NCBI GenBank assembly: GCA_008694505.1
Contig: VZDJ01007747.1
Coordinates: forward strand, 25,297,367-25,361,366
From: Cyanoderma ruficeps
Lineage: Eukaryota > Chordata > Aves > Passeriformes > Timaliidae
Reading direction: 5' to 3'
Length of the DNA stretch: 64,000 bases
The position numbers were made by a program, and so were the translations under genes. Positions 63,038 to 64,000 of the stretch are shown here, piece by piece. How positions within the stretch are numbered: position 1 is the stretch's first letter; every line of letters begins with the position of its first letter. The notes below the pieces were generated by a model that worked only from the letters and a program-made list of their open reading frames with translations, was not told where the DNA came from and did not search any database.

Positions 63038-64000
63038 CTAGAACGTAGAGAATAATTTAGTTTACATCTCAATGAAGCACAGTAACAGAGTTTATAAAAA
63101 GTGATAGTCTATGTATGAATAAACATTTTAAAATATTGCTGGTTGAATAGAAATGCTGTCACTGGCAGAGTTCAAGGTGGGTGCACTGAATGAAATTCAA
63201 GTTATATATCATCTTTGTTTAGAACAAAAAGGCTTACATCAAAGGGGACATGACTAGAATGTACTCCATAAATCCCAGGGTTCTCTTCACAAAATCTGAG
63301 TCTCATGTCTGAAAGGAAGTAGATGGAGTCTCTTATAAATAAACTTCCTTAGACACTATACAATGTCATCCTTGGTCAGGCACACCAACCTACCACCTAA
63401 ACCTGTTTAGCATTGATTCTGACTGAGTATAAAAACATGTCTCTAGAGGACATGGATCAGAGTACAGATTGCCCTTAACTAGCTGGTTACTTTAATCCCT
63501 GGCCCACAGAACTACACTTTGCCTTGGTGTACCTGTGACTTCTACTCTAAAATACTGCCACAAAAAGGAAAAAGTATCTATCTCTTGAAGTTTTTTTGGT
63601 TAGAGTACTTTAAGGCAGTGAGGAATGTAACTTCTTTAAATCTTCCCAGACTGTGCAGGCTAACACATCTCTTCACCTCACTTTATGTTATTACAGGATA
63701 TTTAGCAGAACCAGAGTCTCTAGCCTGACATATGTGCTCAGATAGGAAACAAGATCTTGAGTTGCAAATTTCCATTTCATATATGCAGTTAATGTGACTC
63801 CACAGGAAGTAGATGCAGGGATTTTAAACAGTATTGTTCCCTTCTTCATTTCCTTCTGGCTGATAAGGCTGTTTCCCAGCTCACTATGCTAAATTCTCTG
63901 ACCACCCTGCCAGGAACTCAAACTTGTGACTGTCATCTGCAGAATTAGGTCTGGTGATGCCAGCTTAGTCTTTTTCTGCATCTTGTCCTGCCTTGCACAA
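63038..64000 (-). other. NWD2 intron, no further exon seen
   Basis: This sequence is upstream of the last NWD2 exon on the minus strand. No in-frame exon with acceptor and donor was recognised, so the next exon should lie beyond the right edge. Confidence 0.6.

Noticed and set aside
1..64000. CRISPR arrays, operons, bacterial-type promoters or prophage
   Set aside because: No direct-repeat/spacer structure or compact gene order was seen. Spliced genes, CR1 elements and LTRs show this is bird nuclear DNA.

Overview
This window looks like nuclear DNA from a songbird (passerine). It is AT-rich and gene-poor, with spliced genes and long introns. It carries 3' tails of avian CR1 LINEs, several solo retroviral LTRs of avian type, and one SINE with a tRNA-Ile head and a CR1-like tail, the architecture of the passerine TguSINE1 family. 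I see no bacterial, plasmid or phage features. Most open frames shorter than about 130 codons here are chance or repeat-derived.

Layout. (1) At the left edge, 771-919 (+) is a candidate last coding exon of RELL1 with a possible 3'UTR to about 3260. This rests on synteny, a good splice acceptor and a short match to the RELL1 C-terminus. (2) At 12790-16043 (-) is the C4orf19 homologue (PGCKA1). A tiny start exon encodes the acylation-type N-terminus MGCRCCKMIQ, and a main exon encodes the rest of a 324-residue protein; an AATAAA signal lies 1.2 kb past the stop. (3) At 57385-63037 (-) is the giant last exon of NWD2 (NACHT and WD repeat protein), with 1311 residues, its 3'UTR and poly(A) signal. 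The first part of NWD2 lies beyond the right edge. Order and orientation (NWD2 upstream of C4orf19 on the same strand, RELL1 convergent) match the human 4p14 arrangement as I remember it.

Between the genes. From 16 to 57 kb the DNA is mostly unique intergenic or intronic sequence with repeats: CR1 tails at 21.3, 21.9, 23.5, 27.5, 34.2 and 56.4 kb, LTRs at 17.2, 24.0, 55.4 and 57.0 kb, the SINE at 37.5 kb and short TA repeats. A fifth LTR lies at 7.7 kb. A cluster of exon-like signals on the minus strand at 48.6 kb and 51.5-52.2 kb may be alternative 5' exons of C4orf19 or an unannotated transcript.

The three genes do not form a known pathway. C4orf19 is a membrane-linked partner of the PDCD10/GCKIII kinase module, NWD2 is a poorly understood STAND-type NTPase, and RELL1 is a RELT-like membrane protein. 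I found no convincing undescribed system. The best leads are the exon-like cluster, the unusual RELL1 C-terminus and the LTR sitting just past the NWD2 poly(A) site.
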